From: Hippophae tibetana
Lineage: Eukaryota > Streptophyta > Magnoliopsida > Rosales > Elaeagnaceae
Direction of reading: 5' to 3'
NCBI GenBank assembly: GCA_037013495.1
Contig: CM072811.1
Location: 12,839,190 to 12,903,189 of the forward strand
DNA: 64,000 nt
In this document: in pieces, positions 1 to 11,296 of the stretch
Layout of the letters: every line of letters begins with the position of its first letter
How positions within the stretch are numbered: position 1 is the stretch's first letter
Notes under the pieces: model-generated
Told to the model about the DNA's origin: nothing
Seen by the model: only the letters and a program-made list of their open reading frames with translations
Databases searched by the model: none
Program-made: the position numbers and the translations under genes

Positions 1-167
1 GAACTAGTCTCCTAGACATAACTATCTTAGATCTTTACTTTTTATGCTATTACACAATTATTTTTTATATATATATTTATATATTTTTATTTTATGAACT
101 TGGATTTCAAATCTAATATAGATATATATTTTTAATTTTAATTGTTTTTTGAAAAATTTTATTCCTT
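1..167 (-). mobile_element. 5' leader of LTR element A (continues off the left edge)
   Basis: AT-rich untranslated leader directly after the primer site of element A, read on the minus strand. The stretch near position 1-25 (minus-strand core GTCTAGGAGACTAGTT) matches the internal region of the related full element near 35425-35445. In that element the motif lies about 1.1 kb after the primer site, so the leader here is much shorter. Coding region, if any, is outside the window. Confidence 0.75.
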
Positions 168-184
168 CCCCGACAACGGCGCCA
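168..184 (-). promoter_or_regulatory. Primer binding site, tRNA-Asp type
   Basis: Minus-strand TGGCGCCGTTGTCGGGG lies 6 bp after the LTR end. It matches the complement of the 3' end of plant tRNA-Asp(GTC) at 16 of 17 positions. This primer type is known from the Athila/Tat branch of Ty3/gypsy elements. It fixes the orientation and marks the neighbouring LTR as a 5' LTR. Confidence 0.85.
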
Positions 185-1268
185 AAAACTTGATAAGAAA
201 AATCGACATCGCCGATCTTTCCCAAATTTTGGTTTTATATTTGTAAGACTCTTGCAAGTGCACGAATAATTTCATAAAGGTCAATCTAAAGAAGGAATAT
301 ATGTGGTTTTTAATTTATTATTCAAACTTTTAAAACAAAATTAAATCATAAACATCGAGTCACAATATTTTGGTTTGTGTTTCCCAATCTAATTATGTAA
401 AAATAAACATAAATATGGATTCAATAAATATTTATGATTATTCATAATAGTGTAGTATTTATAGATATAATAATTAAGTTAATTATGCTTGCTCATATTA
501 TTTAGGTTATTAAAGATATAAATTGATATGTATTGATTCTTTTTTTTATATGAATACCACATTTGGTGGGGTTAGATATGTTTTGTTGATTAAAAAAATC
601 AATTAACATGATCAATAATTAATTTGGTTAATTAAATTAATTTTTTAAAGATATTGAAAATAAAGCATTTAAATGCCACCTTTGGTGGGGTTTGACATTT
701 TAAAATTTATTCAAAGTATCCAAAATAAACCTAGGCATTTAACTATCTGAGTACTGACTTTCAAGTTTTAAACCCATTATTAAAAATATGTTATCAATAC
801 ATTTTCGAGTAATAGTTCTTATAAAAACATTTGAAATAAAGCTTCAATCTAACTGTGAGACGATTGTACCACCAAATAAAAAAAAACACTACTCTAAATC
901 AGACCATATAATTAAATCTTAAAATCTAATTTTCAAATTTAAGTTTGTAATGAAAAATAATTTATTTCTCTCTAACATTCTTAATATAAAAACTTGAATA
1001 AAAACAAAATAAATTTATTTTATAAAGATTTTTACCTATTTAATATTTCGGAAGCATAACAACGTTATTATTATATCATGTTTACAAATAACCAACCATG
1101 TTAAATTTAATTACAGACAAATTAAATATAACATATAAGAATAAAACATAAAAAATAACTGTAAAAACTTACAGTACTTTGATACAAATTCCGTTGCTGG
1201 AAAACCTGCAAACGGATTTACATTTTCGTTTATTTAATCAAAATCTAGAAATTTACAAAAACATAGCT

Positions 1269-1293
1269 AGTTCTTCTCAAAAAGAGAAGAACT
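1269..1293 (-). other. Conserved LTR stem-loop (R/U5 region)
   Basis: Perfect 10-bp inverted repeat, AGTTCTTCTC and GAGAAGAACT, around a 5-base A-rich (T-rich in the sense strand) loop. The same structure is found at 33180-33204, 38270-38294 (one mismatch) and 41644-41668 (one compensated pair). Confidence 0.8.
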
Positions 1294-1564
1294 TTAAAAT
1301 TTTAAACTAAAAAAAACTAAAAACACTTTTTAGAGAGAGAAAGCTAGAGAAATAAAGAGCTAAGAAAATTGTTTCTTGATTTCTTTTTTACAATGGGCGA
1401 GAAAAGATATATATAGATGAGGAAAATGATAAAAAAGTGGAAAAAATGATAAAAAAACAGACTTAAAACACATAATGGACGGACGCTGTCGTAGGCTCTA
1501 ACACATAATTGATAAGTGTTTATGCAAGCGCTGACACATGTAGTGGTGCAAGTAAGAATTCAAC

Positions 1565-1700
1565 GTGATGTGAGCGGTTGCGTGCAGACTAAGGTGTTGT
1601 GCAGGTGGATGCACGCAGACTTGGCGTTGTGTTGGCTGCTGCGTGCAGACTTCAGCATTGTGCGAGCAGTTGTGGGAAAACTTTAGCATTGTTTGGCAAG
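1565..1700 (-). repeat. GC-rich tandem repeats of about 30 bp in LTR U3
   Basis: The core GCAGACT recurs at 1584, 1615 and 1645, with a weaker fourth unit near 1676, giving a period of 30-31 bp. The block is much richer in GC than the rest of the LTR. Comparable blocks occur at the same LTR position in the other family members, but with different sequence. Confidence 0.65.
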
Positions 1701-1990
1701 GATGGGCGTGGGCGCGGGCACAACTAAGGGCAGTTTTGTCCATTTTTTTCATTTTTTGACATTTTTTCATTTGTTTCTCAACATATTTGTGATGTATTGT
1801 CTCAAATATTATTCTTTGAATCTTTAATTTATTTTTGAGGCGTAAATACCTAAAAAATAATAAAAATACTAGTGATTTCGAAAAGGTAAAGTTTTATAAA
1901 AATATGATAAAATAATATAAATATAAATCTTTTTAATCAATTATAATACATTAAATTATGGTAATTTTATTGCTTTTTAAGCACTTATCA

Positions 1991-3839
1991 AATAACAAAT
2001 GACAATCTTTCATTAAAGACCCACAAAGAAGTGGTTCAATTGCTTCTTTAACATTGTATTGTCATGAAGTTGTTCTTCCTAGTGCATATTCAGTACATAA
2101 TCAGAATTAAATGTAGAACATATAAAAATATGGTAAATACACACAAACAATCTCCTTTACTCTATTAAAAGAAATCAATTCAAACTTTCCAATCATTATA
2201 GCAAGTAAACATAAAACTTGATATACATCCTGTGCAAGTAGAGCACCCAAAGGAATAATTTACACCTTTAACGCCTGGAAAAGTTGGAAAATCTTCATTT
2301 TGGATGCTGAATTCTTGGTTCTGTTGAACAATGGGACCAAGGCCTTGTTTTCGAAGTGAACTTGGAATTTTTTCTCAATGTTATACTCCATGTAGCAGAT
2401 AAATTTTACAAGTAAAAAACCCATTCTCCTTTTCCCTTTACCTAGTTGTTCTTGAGGTTCTCCAGCAAAACTAGATCGACTTGACAACTTACCAAGGAGA
2501 ATAATCAAAAATTAGTCAAGAATGACTAAATGGGTCATGAAACAAGTATGTACATAATTATAAGATATTTAGACTGCTTAAACATGAAGTAAAATGAACA
2601 AACAAATAAAATCTTAAATTTGTGAAGTTTATTCAGTAGTTGTCAATATATTTGCCATATATTTTCCTATCCGGTATCCAATTTAACAAAATGTGTTACA
2701 AAACTTAATGGGATACATTATTTTTAGAGATAATATTTTCATAATTTAGAAGTTTATTTAGTCAAAAATAACTTTAAAACAATGGCAAGGAATTTGTCAA
2801 ATAATTAACTTTCTTTGTTTCATATTTTATTTCATGGCATTTTTTTATTCAATTTTCAGCAATAATATTTAGAGTTTTATAGTTATGTTTTATTATCTAT
2901 AATTTATGTTATTTTTAAGAATTTATAAATATCTATGTAATATTTTAATTGAAAACCAACTTAGAATATAACTTTAATAGTATTTCTCTTTTGCTCCTTT
3001 GAAAACATACCAAATTTATCAGGAGTAATCCTTACTAGGTTCATCGTATGCTTATTACTTATAGAGATCCCTTGTTCTAAGTGTGTCATATAAAACATCA
3101 TTATTTGATAACAAGTTCCTATCTCATTATACATTTGTCATATATCCTTTTCTTTATCTTTAAAATCTGATTTACAACGTTACTAGTCATAAAGTGCCTT
3201 TGAGAAAGTCGACCTCGGGCAGTAGGATAAGAGTTTCCTAGCATGGACATCACCTGCGGCGATCTTGAATTAAGAAAATGTTATCTACATAAATGTGTAG
3301 TTTCAATAAGTACAAAGTAGTAACACATAATCAGGACATAACAACTTATATGAATGACTCTTGAATAAAAAGGGGAAATAAAAAAGGGTTGATTTAAAGA
3401 CAAGATAATGAAAAAAAAATTATATTCATCAATAATTGAAAATCCCATTTCTCGGAAAAAAAATTGAAAATCCTATTTGTAGCCTTTAAAGAAAAAAATT
3501 TCAGGTTACACTGAATGCCTATAAAATAGCTTCAACATCCTCCCATGATTCTGCAAGACAACCAAGTTCCACTAAATAGCTATAAATAGGGGAAATTAAT
3601 TAAGTATCTACATTCATAGTTGACACCTAGGAGAAAGCGAAGCAGCTACTGAAGTCCACAAGCAAAAGCATTAGTAAACTTAGAACAACTGCTTCTTTCT
3701 TTATGTTCATTGAATTAAATGTTAAATAAATTTAAAGTACCCAAATGCAAAAATTAGCTTGTTTGTGGTAAGAAAAAGGAACACATTAAGGCTGATATCA
3801 AAACCTTTTACCCTACTTATGACTTACGAAAGTCACTAT
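1991..3839. other. Non-coding or unidentified stretch
   Basis: No recognisable gene or element. A short minus-strand open frame at 2260-2508 contains possible splice-donor-like GTAAG motifs but matches no family I know. A minus-strand stretch near 3520-3600 reads briefly as protein-like but is too short to call. The stretch may be remains of host gene introns between two retroelements. Confidence 0.4.
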
Positions 3840-4662
3840 TGTTAGATCTTGGCTTCGATTTCGTTCTCGATGCAGTAAATGTTAAACTCTCTCTCTCTCT
3901 CTCTCAATCCATAGTTCCACGAACTATGATCATGTATTTGTCTCACCCCTGTCTACGAGGAAGTTTCATGAGAAATATCTAAATCAAAAAACTATAATAA
4001 AGATATATAAATTAAAAATTATTCAAGTTTTGGGGCTCTACCTAAATTTGTGAAGTATACACAACCTTGTCATCCTGGATAAAGCACCCTAGAATTCTAC
4101 ATCTCTAAAGTACTTATATTGCTAGAAAAATTGAAAAAGCAATTAATTTTTTTTTCTTAGTTTTGCTATAAAGAGAAATATTTTATAGTTTTATCTTAAA
4201 ATATAGAGCTATGGCCCTCTTTTATAACTGAAAAAATATGAACGTTAATGTTCACAAAATAATAGTCACAAAAGAAAAAGGTCACAAAATAACGGTCAAA
4301 AAATAACAATCATATTATGGGTGACATAGTTTGGATAAGAATGAAATTTTTGATTATTGCAAAATAACGATCACCTCACACACACGCACTCAGGATAGCT
4401 CGGTATGGTACGATAAGGTCGGTCGATCGGAAAGACAACAGTGGCAGCGCGCACGCATGTATGGAACCATAATTACCTAGGTCCTCTCCCCTTCCACAAA
4501 AGTGGGTGCCTCTTAGGGTCCAATCTCAATTGTAAATCTTTCTCCATTTAAATACCTCCTAAGAGATGTAAATAGTAATGAGGGACAAAATTTTAAGAGA
4601 GTAAAATTTAGCACTTATTTTCATCATTTGTTTTTTTATTTAAATTCACACTATTTCCAACA
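3840..4662 (-). mobile_element. 3' LTR of Ty1/copia remnant
   Basis: On the minus strand the copia coding remains end near 5150. They are followed by a purine tract (CAAGTGAGGGA) and then TGTTGGAAATAGTGTG at 4662. The proposed LTR runs to CTAACA at 3840, so both ends share the imperfect inverted motif TGTTRG/CYAACA. Length is about 823 bp. A CT microsatellite and a GC-richer U3 part lie inside. No second LTR is visible, so the boundaries rest on motifs, not on comparison. Confidence 0.65.
3887..3905 (+). repeat. (CT)n microsatellite
   Basis: About nine uninterrupted CT units inside the copia LTR. Confidence 0.9.
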
Positions 4663-5139
4663 ATCCCTCACTTGAACTTTGTCTAAACATAGTTTTCATC
4701 GAGCAACCGATCAATTAAAAGTATTAGATTATGCATCACCAAAAAGAGTCTATTGACTTGAACTTTTGCATAATATTGATGCTTTAAAATATACTAGAGT
4801 AACTCTTAGTTTTTAACTCTATCTTTAACAACATTACACACATAACCTTTCCGTGAATGCTTTAGTAAATATTTCTCAAAATTTTTATAGGAAGTAGTCA
4901 TATTTCCACATTCACACAGGTGAGTCTATCAAGAGTACTCTTGTAGTTACGTACTTCACTCCACATAGAGTATAGAACTTATTAAGAGTTAATAATTAAC
5001 TCACCCTTTCTATTGCTTTAGGAGTTCATGCTTCTAATAAAATAGAATGGGACTTCAAAATAACATGGCTCATTTCATATCACTTTTGGACTTGCTATTA
5101 CCAAGTAAACTTATTTATTGGGTTATCGAGTGAATAAGT

Positions 5140-6880
5140 TAGGTTTCCATTATGAACGAATCTTCATTCTAAGAATATCAGTCCCATTTCTTTTGAGGTT
5201 TTGAAAACCTTCTCTCTTATTAATCCTTTCATTAAAGAATCAGCCAAATTTTCATCAGTATGTACATGATCCACTCTTACAACTCCTGTAGAGAGAAATT
5301 CTCTAACAATACTATGCTTATGATGTGTCTGTCATCTCTTTCCATTATAATAATTAATCTGAATCTTTGTAATAGTCGCAGTACTATGATAATGGATCAC
5401 GATAGTTGGTATCAGTCTTTTCCATAAAGAGATCTCAACTAACAGACTTCTGAACCAACTTGCTTCTGTACTAGCAGTAGCTAGTACTATCATTTTAGAC
5501 TCCATCATAGATTGAGCCAAAATTGTCTGTTTCTTAAACTTCTAAGAAACAACTCCACCAACAATGTTAAATATATAGTTGCTAGTTGCTTTGGAGTCTT
5601 CTGATAAGGTGTTCCAATTAACATTGTTGTAACCCTTTGGAATAGCAGGGAACTTCTTATAATGTAATCCAAGGTTCATATCAAAGTAAGCATACAACAA
5701 AATTTTCACATTATTCACAACATTAATATTTGACCCAAAAATAACTATGTCATCCATATATAAACATATAATAGTGCAAATGTCATTTTTTGATTTATAA
5801 TAAATGCATTTTTCACTTTCATTCATTTTGAATCCATGTGAGATAACTAGACTATTAAATTTTTCATACCATTGCGTAGGTGCTTATTTTAGACCATAAA
5901 AGGATTTATCTAGTTTATAAACTTTATTTTCTTGACTTGGGACAACAAAGTCTCAGGTTGGTTCATATAAATCTCTTCTTCTAAGTCACCATTTACAAAG
6001 GCAGTTTTAACATCCATTTGGTACACTACTAAATCATGTATAGCAGCAAGAGAGAAAATCACACATATGGAAGTTATTCGTGTTACTGGTGAAAAGGTAT
6101 CAAAGAAATCTATATTTTTTCTTTGCCTATACCCTTTAACTATAAGATGAGCTTTGTACTTTTCAATAGTACCATCAGGTTTTAATTTCTTCCTCAACAT
6201 CCATTTACATCCTATGGTTTTGCAACCAGGAGGTAAGTCAATTAAATGCCAATTTCTATTATACTCAAGAGAGTCCATTTTATCATTTATGGCTTCTTCC
6301 CATATGTTGGCATCTAAAGAAGATAATTCCTCTTGAAGAGTTTGGGGATCTTCCTCTAAAGTATATGCATAAAAATCAAACTCAAAATCCTTAGAGGTTC
6401 GATTTCATTTACTTCTAATTTCCATATCTAATTCCTCATTTTGTTCATTAGTTCTAGTTATGGTTAAACTACTAGAAGATGAGCTCCCACTATTCTTCAA
6501 TTTAAAGGGAACCTATGTTCATAAAAGTTAGCGTCATTTGATTCTATAACTATATGATCACTTAAGTCATAGAATTTATAAACATTTACTATTCATAGCA
6601 TATCCTATGAACACACATTCATATACTCTATTAGTAAGTTCATTTCTTTTAAGATCAGGGATCCTAACATAGGCTAAACAACTCCTAGTTTTAAAATAAG
6701 TTAAGTTAGGTTTCTTATTTTTCAAAATTTCATATGGTGAAATTTTACTAGTAGATTTAGGCACTCTATTTTGCACATAGCAAACAGTTAATAAAATTTC
6801 TCCCACCAATGGGAAGTAGCACCAGAGTTTAATGGAACTGCCTGATCTCCACATCCTAACCAAAAATAGTATTTACCAAC
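5140..6880 (-). pseudogene. Ty1/copia pol remnant (integrase end, RT, RNase H)
   Basis: Polyprotein remnant of a copia retrotransposon, read on the minus strand in several frames. The integrase C-terminal part (6576-6863) shows VCYVQNRVPKSTSKISPYE and VFIGYAMNSKC. The RT start (5910-6278) shows GCKWMLRKKLKPDGTIEKYK, FDTFSPVTR and YQMDVKTAFVNGDLEEE. The polymerase motif YMDD survives near 5755 (LYMDDIVIFG). The RNase H part (5290-5520) shows SMMESKMIVLA and YHSTATITKIQ, and the tail continues to about 5150. Frameshifts and a deletion between the RT palm and RNase H make it non-functional. It sits upstream of the LTR at 3840-4662 in element order. The family call is secure; the lineage is not resolved. 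Confidence 0.9.
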
Positions 6881-6899
6881 TACTATTTATCACTTTCAA

Positions 6900-7260
6900 G
6901 TACAATTATCCTCTTTTTAAGAAGGGTAATTTGGTGATTCTAATCATTAAAAGGATCAGAACTAATAGTCATATGAGTTATTTCAATAGACTCAAGTTTT
7001 TTTTAACTCTTCCTATGGATACTTTGGTCTAGAAAGGTTAGTACTAAATTCCACTTGAAGATTAAAGTATCTCTTATGAATAATCCAACACTTTTTCATG
7101 AGATCACTCTGATAATAACTAATTGAGGATTTCGTTTCTTCAAGAGTAGCTTTGAGTATGCTAAACTCTTTATCCTTTTGTTCAAGACTCAGTAAAGCAA
7201 TTTTACTTGCTATTTAGACTTAATATGCTTATAATGAAGTTTTTTTTAGGTCTTGTTCAT
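6900..7260 (-). pseudogene. Copia gag coiled-coil fragment
   Basis: A minus-strand stretch near 7090-7210 reads LLSLEQKDKEFSILKATLEE, then TKSSISYYQSDLMKK. It closely resembles the plus-strand gag stretch at 44790-44950 (LLSLEEIECELSILKVNFEE). It therefore looks like the charged coiled-coil part of a copia gag. It lies almost directly next to integrase remains, so protease and most of integrase were lost by deletion, or the two pieces come from different copies. Confidence 0.55.
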
Positions 7261-7429
7261 TTATATCATCTTCAAAACCACAATGGCTAATAAGTGCTTG
7301 AAAATTACTAATATTATGTGATTTATTTGCACTTAAATGAAATAAATAAATTTCAATTTGCATATTTTATCATTATTTAAACAAACCTATATTTTTGGAA
7401 TCACATGTATGTTTTGTTATTTTTCAGGT

Positions 7430-8340
7430 ATTTTTGGTTTCAAATTGATCCATGAAAAAGCCCACAACTTGATACACAACTAGAGTAAGGAGATATAAAC
7501 ACCTACAAACTCGTGCCCACACAAAGAGGGAAAGATAAAAGCTTAAAACAGAACACTTAGCAAAAGTAGTGATGATATAATATTTAACATACAGATAACA
7601 TTCAATAACAAATATTATATGATAACTGAAAAGAAGATAAGGAATATAAAAGCATTCTAATCAGTAAGATACACAATTGAAACTCAGATTATAATAGCAC
7701 AATGATAGATCATGCATAACACATGTTATAATGAGGTATACATATAGATACTATGTTTATACGGTAACATCCTCAGGTTTTTTAAGGAAACACTTAACAA
7801 CAAATAATTCACTAATCAATAAAATAATTAAAACTCTGAAAGAAATAAAACCCTTATTACCTCTATCAGGTGGAACCTCTATTCGAATTTCCTATTATTG
7901 CTCTTGTTTGTTACTTCTATAATGACTTGGTTTGACACACAAACCTGGATTTTCCTAATAATTGACACCAGCCAATGTGATGTGATCAAATACCATAGAA
8001 TTGTAATATGTAGAATAAACTAACACAACCCTTGAATACTACTTATATAAATATGTACTCACTTAACACATAATAATATTTACTCTAACTATTATATGCT
8101 CACACAAAAATATCACAATTATTGAATACAGAATTTGAATTAATAGAAATTTTGGTAGAGTTTTGGCAACATTTTTGAATTAATTAAACAATTAATAAGG
8201 ATGAATTTTTAGCACTTAGCCAGCCACCCTTCCAACCACCTTGCGACCCACCTCGCCAATGACCTCACCAAAGGTGGTGTGAGGGTGATGGCAAGATTGG
8301 TGGTAAAGAAGGAAAGCAATGAAAAAAGATATTTTTTTGT
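7430..8340. repeat. Diverged repeat, copy 1 of 2
   Basis: This stretch matches 25190-25930 in order and orientation. Shared blocks include ATGCATAACAC, GTAACATCCTCA / ATAACATCCTCA, AAATAATTCACTAA, CCAATGTGATGTGAT / CTAATGTGATGTAAT and GGTGAGGGTGATGGCGAG-like sequence. The two copies have many small differences. It could be an old LTR or another interspersed repeat. No coding potential is seen. Confidence 0.55.
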
Positions 8341-8439
8341 TTCGAAAAATGTCAAGTAAATTCAACAAATACCAATATATAAGTTCTCAAAAGCACTTAA
8401 TATATAGTAATTTTATGTATGTTAAGTGATTATATAGAT

Positions 8440-9445
8440 TTTCATTTAATGTTTTAGCTATCATTTTATGCAAATAGATCTTTTCAGAATCATGGGTATA
8501 TTTTTTTTATTTTTTAGGTATTTTTTGTGTTAAAATAAATCAACTTGAAGAATTATACTTGAAGCATTCCATTACAACTTGGAAGATTAAAAGGAAATAT
8601 TTGTGAAACTTTACACATATTTTAAAATTGAGAAAGGAAAATACAAGGAATTTACGTTCCAAAATGCTACAATTTAGAGTGTTTTGTGGCATGAAATTAT
8701 TGTGAGCCATAACACGAGACAATAGGGAAAAATATAATATATCTAAGATATGATGCGAGCAACCACATGAAAACATTATGTACCATGACATGATTAAAGT
8801 GGATTGTGCCCAAAACGATGTATAGGAAGTGTGTGCCACGGTGTGAAAAAGTTGTATGCCGAGGCACCAAGTTAAATTTTTCATATTATAGGACCCTATT
8901 TCTTAAGGTTTTATTTTATTATTTTAAAGTTATTCTCTCATTTCCGAGTTGAACAAATTTTATTTATTTAATAGTTATTAGTTTCAATTTAATAAATAGT
9001 GTCATAATTATCTTTGCAGGTTTTTCAAAATAGAAGCAATTCTAAAGAATTATGTTGCGGTATATTTAAATATATTCTTTACAGATTGTCTCTAAGTGTT
9101 GTTTTACATGCTATATGCTTAATTTATTGATCATTTATTAAACTAAGCATGTTTGCTATAAATAATATGGGATATTAATAATATTATTACACTTGTAAAA
9201 TATCAAAGAAGTATTTTTCATAATAAACAAGAGAGTTAAATTTAGGATTTAAATTATCTAAATCTGATTTAGATTAGTACTCTTAAATCCTTTAGTCTAT
9301 ATCAACTTTATAGTTAGATTGAGCTCTATTTTAAAGATTTTATAACAATTATTATTGAAGATATATTGAAGATATATTGAAGGCATATGTTTTATAATAG
9401 TTTTAATATCTCAAAGTTAGTTTTGGATACTTACAAATATTAGCC
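8440..9445 (+). mobile_element. Truncated LTR related to the element A/B family
   Basis: Landmarks of the LTR at 32366-34337 occur here in the same order: CTTTTCAGAATCATGGG (there CTTTTCGGAATCACGAG), a T-rich run with TTTTAGGTATTTT, the region with TTAGATTAGTACTCTTAAATC and GAGCTCTATTTTAAAGATTT, and TTGAAGATATATTGAAG. Sequence is strongly diverged, so this is a sister subfamily. It stops abruptly near 9445 without LTR end or primer site. A local insert at 8690-8870 contains repeated CATGACA/CCACGG motifs like those at 16530-16650, 23640-23760 and 42690-42850. Confidence 0.5.
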
Positions 9446-9484
9446 TAAACACTTTAGGCAACAACTTACAAGTCTAGAACATTT

Positions 9485-10630
9485 GGACCAACAATTTGAT
9501 GTTTTCTGTAGTTCTAGCAAGGTTGTTAACCAAAAAATCAAAAATCCTATCTTTATACCATTCCAAGTTTCCAAATCAGGCCAAAATGAAGTAAAATAAA
9601 ATAAAACCGAGTTTCTTCAAGCTATTACGGACCAAATGAGCAAGTTAGAACCTACTGGCTCAAATACTGGTCCTATAGATCCAAAAACACCCCAAAAAAC
9701 ACCTCCGAGTATTAGTCTTTTACATATAGATTCTAGTACCTCTGATGAGGAAGCCTTTCAGGAATCATCTCCTAAAATTGCAAAATTAAACTAGCATAAC
9801 CCAACACCCATGAGTATAATACCTACTAGGTCCACAAATTGGGAACCCAACCAAATCAAATCATCTCGCCAAAATATAATGCCTCTTTCATTTATGAATG
9901 GAATATTGATGGAATGACTGACCATCAGATCCTAAACCTTTTTCAAAAAAATGACCATGGTATCAAATTATTTTAAAACCCAATCTAGAACCTCTGATAA
10001 AACAATTGCTAAACTTCTAATAGCTAGATTTTCAAGCCAACTCAAAGGATGGTGAACCCATTCTCGATTATCTGGGAGAACCTATACAAGATGTGGTATT
10101 AACCCTTATCTTTACCTTATCGCTACATTTTATTAGTGACTTCTGAATCCTAAGGGATAAAATTTCCAATCTCTTTTCAAACCTTAGGTGCAAAAACCTT
10201 AGCGATTTCCAATGGTATAAAACAACCTTCATTAACATAGTTTTACTCTGGGAAGACTCTAACCAACCCTTATAGAAAGAAAAGTTCCTTACACAACTTC
10301 CAACCCTTCCAACGAAAAGGATAGAAAAGAAATCTGCGAAGCCATTAGAAACCACATAAATCCTTATGATCAACTCACTTACAATGATTTGGTTAGCTTC
10401 ACCCAAAAAAAAGGACTTCAGATCTGCTAAGACTTGAAGTTACAAAATTACCTCAAATGGAAACTAAGAAATACCAAGAAAGAACTAGGTTATTTTTTGT
10501 CAACAATTTGACGATTCCCTTACTAAAACAAAGTACTGGGATGGAAATTTCAGTAGAAAACCTTCTTCCAAACCTTTCCAAAAACACTAAAGATCTTCTT
10601 TTAGTAAATTCCAAAAGGAACCCTTGAGAA
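9485..10630 (+). pseudogene. Endogenous caulimovirid coat-protein-like fragment
   Basis: Decayed plus-strand coding stretch. Fragments readable with frameshifts include KTQSRTSDKTIAKLLIARF, QLKGW (with a stop where a Trp would follow), SNLRCKNLSDFQWYKTTF, VLLWEDSNQP and PYDQLTYNDLVSFTQKKG. I recognise this order from the coat-protein region of plant endogenous pararetroviruses; the assignment is from family knowledge, not from a search. Stops and frameshifts occur about every 50-80 codons. The fragment ends near the opposite-strand gypsy protease at 10640. It differs from the coat-protein region of the large pararetrovirus copy at 56290-62880, so it would be a second lineage. A gag of an unusual LTR element is the alternative. 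Confidence 0.6.
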
Positions 10631-10639
10631 AAATATTTC

Positions 10640-11175
10640 TTTACGCATCAGTATTACATATAAAATTTATAAACTTCACTCTTGAGGAAATGATGCCACA
10701 TTCACCAAGCAATTGAACTTTGATTCCATCCTTTGTAAGGATAGTTACTTTTTTGAAACAATCTACAATAGATTGATATCTTACAACTAATCCATACCCA
10801 GTATAATATCAAAGTAATCCATATCTAAGGTTATTAAGTCTATAATAAACATATGATCAGCTACTTGGTGAACATAATTTCTACACACTAAATATTTTTC
10901 AAAAGCCATACCTAAAGGAGTAGTCAATTTCAATGGATTCTCTATTGTTTCTACATTTAATCTTAATAATCTTACAAAAGAACAGGAAATAAAAGTATGG
11001 GTAGCCCCAGTATCATACAAATCATAACCCTATGAATGGAAATAAAGTATAATACCTTCTACCATAGTATGTCAGTCAAACCCTATCGATTATGATCCAG
11101 CTATTATGAAAACTCTTCCCTAAGTCTAAGAAGATTTTTCTTTTCCTCTACCTTTTTATTGATGTTGTTGTTACT
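10640..11175 (-). pseudogene. Ty3/gypsy aspartic protease fragment
   Basis: The minus-strand frame at 10787-11020 reads YDTGATHTFISCSFVRLLRL, then LITLDMDYFDIILGMD. This is the retropepsin domain of chromovirus-like gypsy elements, with the D-T-G active site kept and the closing ILGMD motif. Upstream in element order (11020-11175) the gag-protease junction is recognisable (GRVF, then VEGIILYF). Downstream (10640-10786) the linker continues in a broken frame (VDCFKKV, then LLGE). Gag and RT are missing. It is wedged between a plus-strand pararetrovirus fragment and a plus-strand copia element, so it was truncated on both sides. Confidence 0.85.
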
Positions 11176-11296
11176 ACCATGGATCCTGGTATGGACCTTG
11201 TACTATCTACCTTATGCGTTGAGGTTGTGAGTGTTTCTAATAAGGTAGTGACAAGCATTATTCTGGTTACGTAGACACTGCTGCACTAGAGGCTTT

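Larger units (their letters stand above)
191..1990 (-). mobile_element. 5' LTR of Ty3/gypsy-type element A
   Basis: About 1.8 kb. Read on the minus strand it starts TGATAAGTGCTTAAAAAGC at 1990 and ends CTTATCA at 191. It aligns along most of its length with the LTRs at 32366-34337 and 37899-39445 and with the fragment at 41361-42382, including the CCCCACCAAAGGTGG-type motifs and the R/U5 stem-loop. The GC-rich block at 1565-1700 is U3. The short open frame at 1498-1770 is a by-product of that block, not a gene. The primer site follows the LTR, so the body of the element lies to the left of the window. Confidence 0.85.
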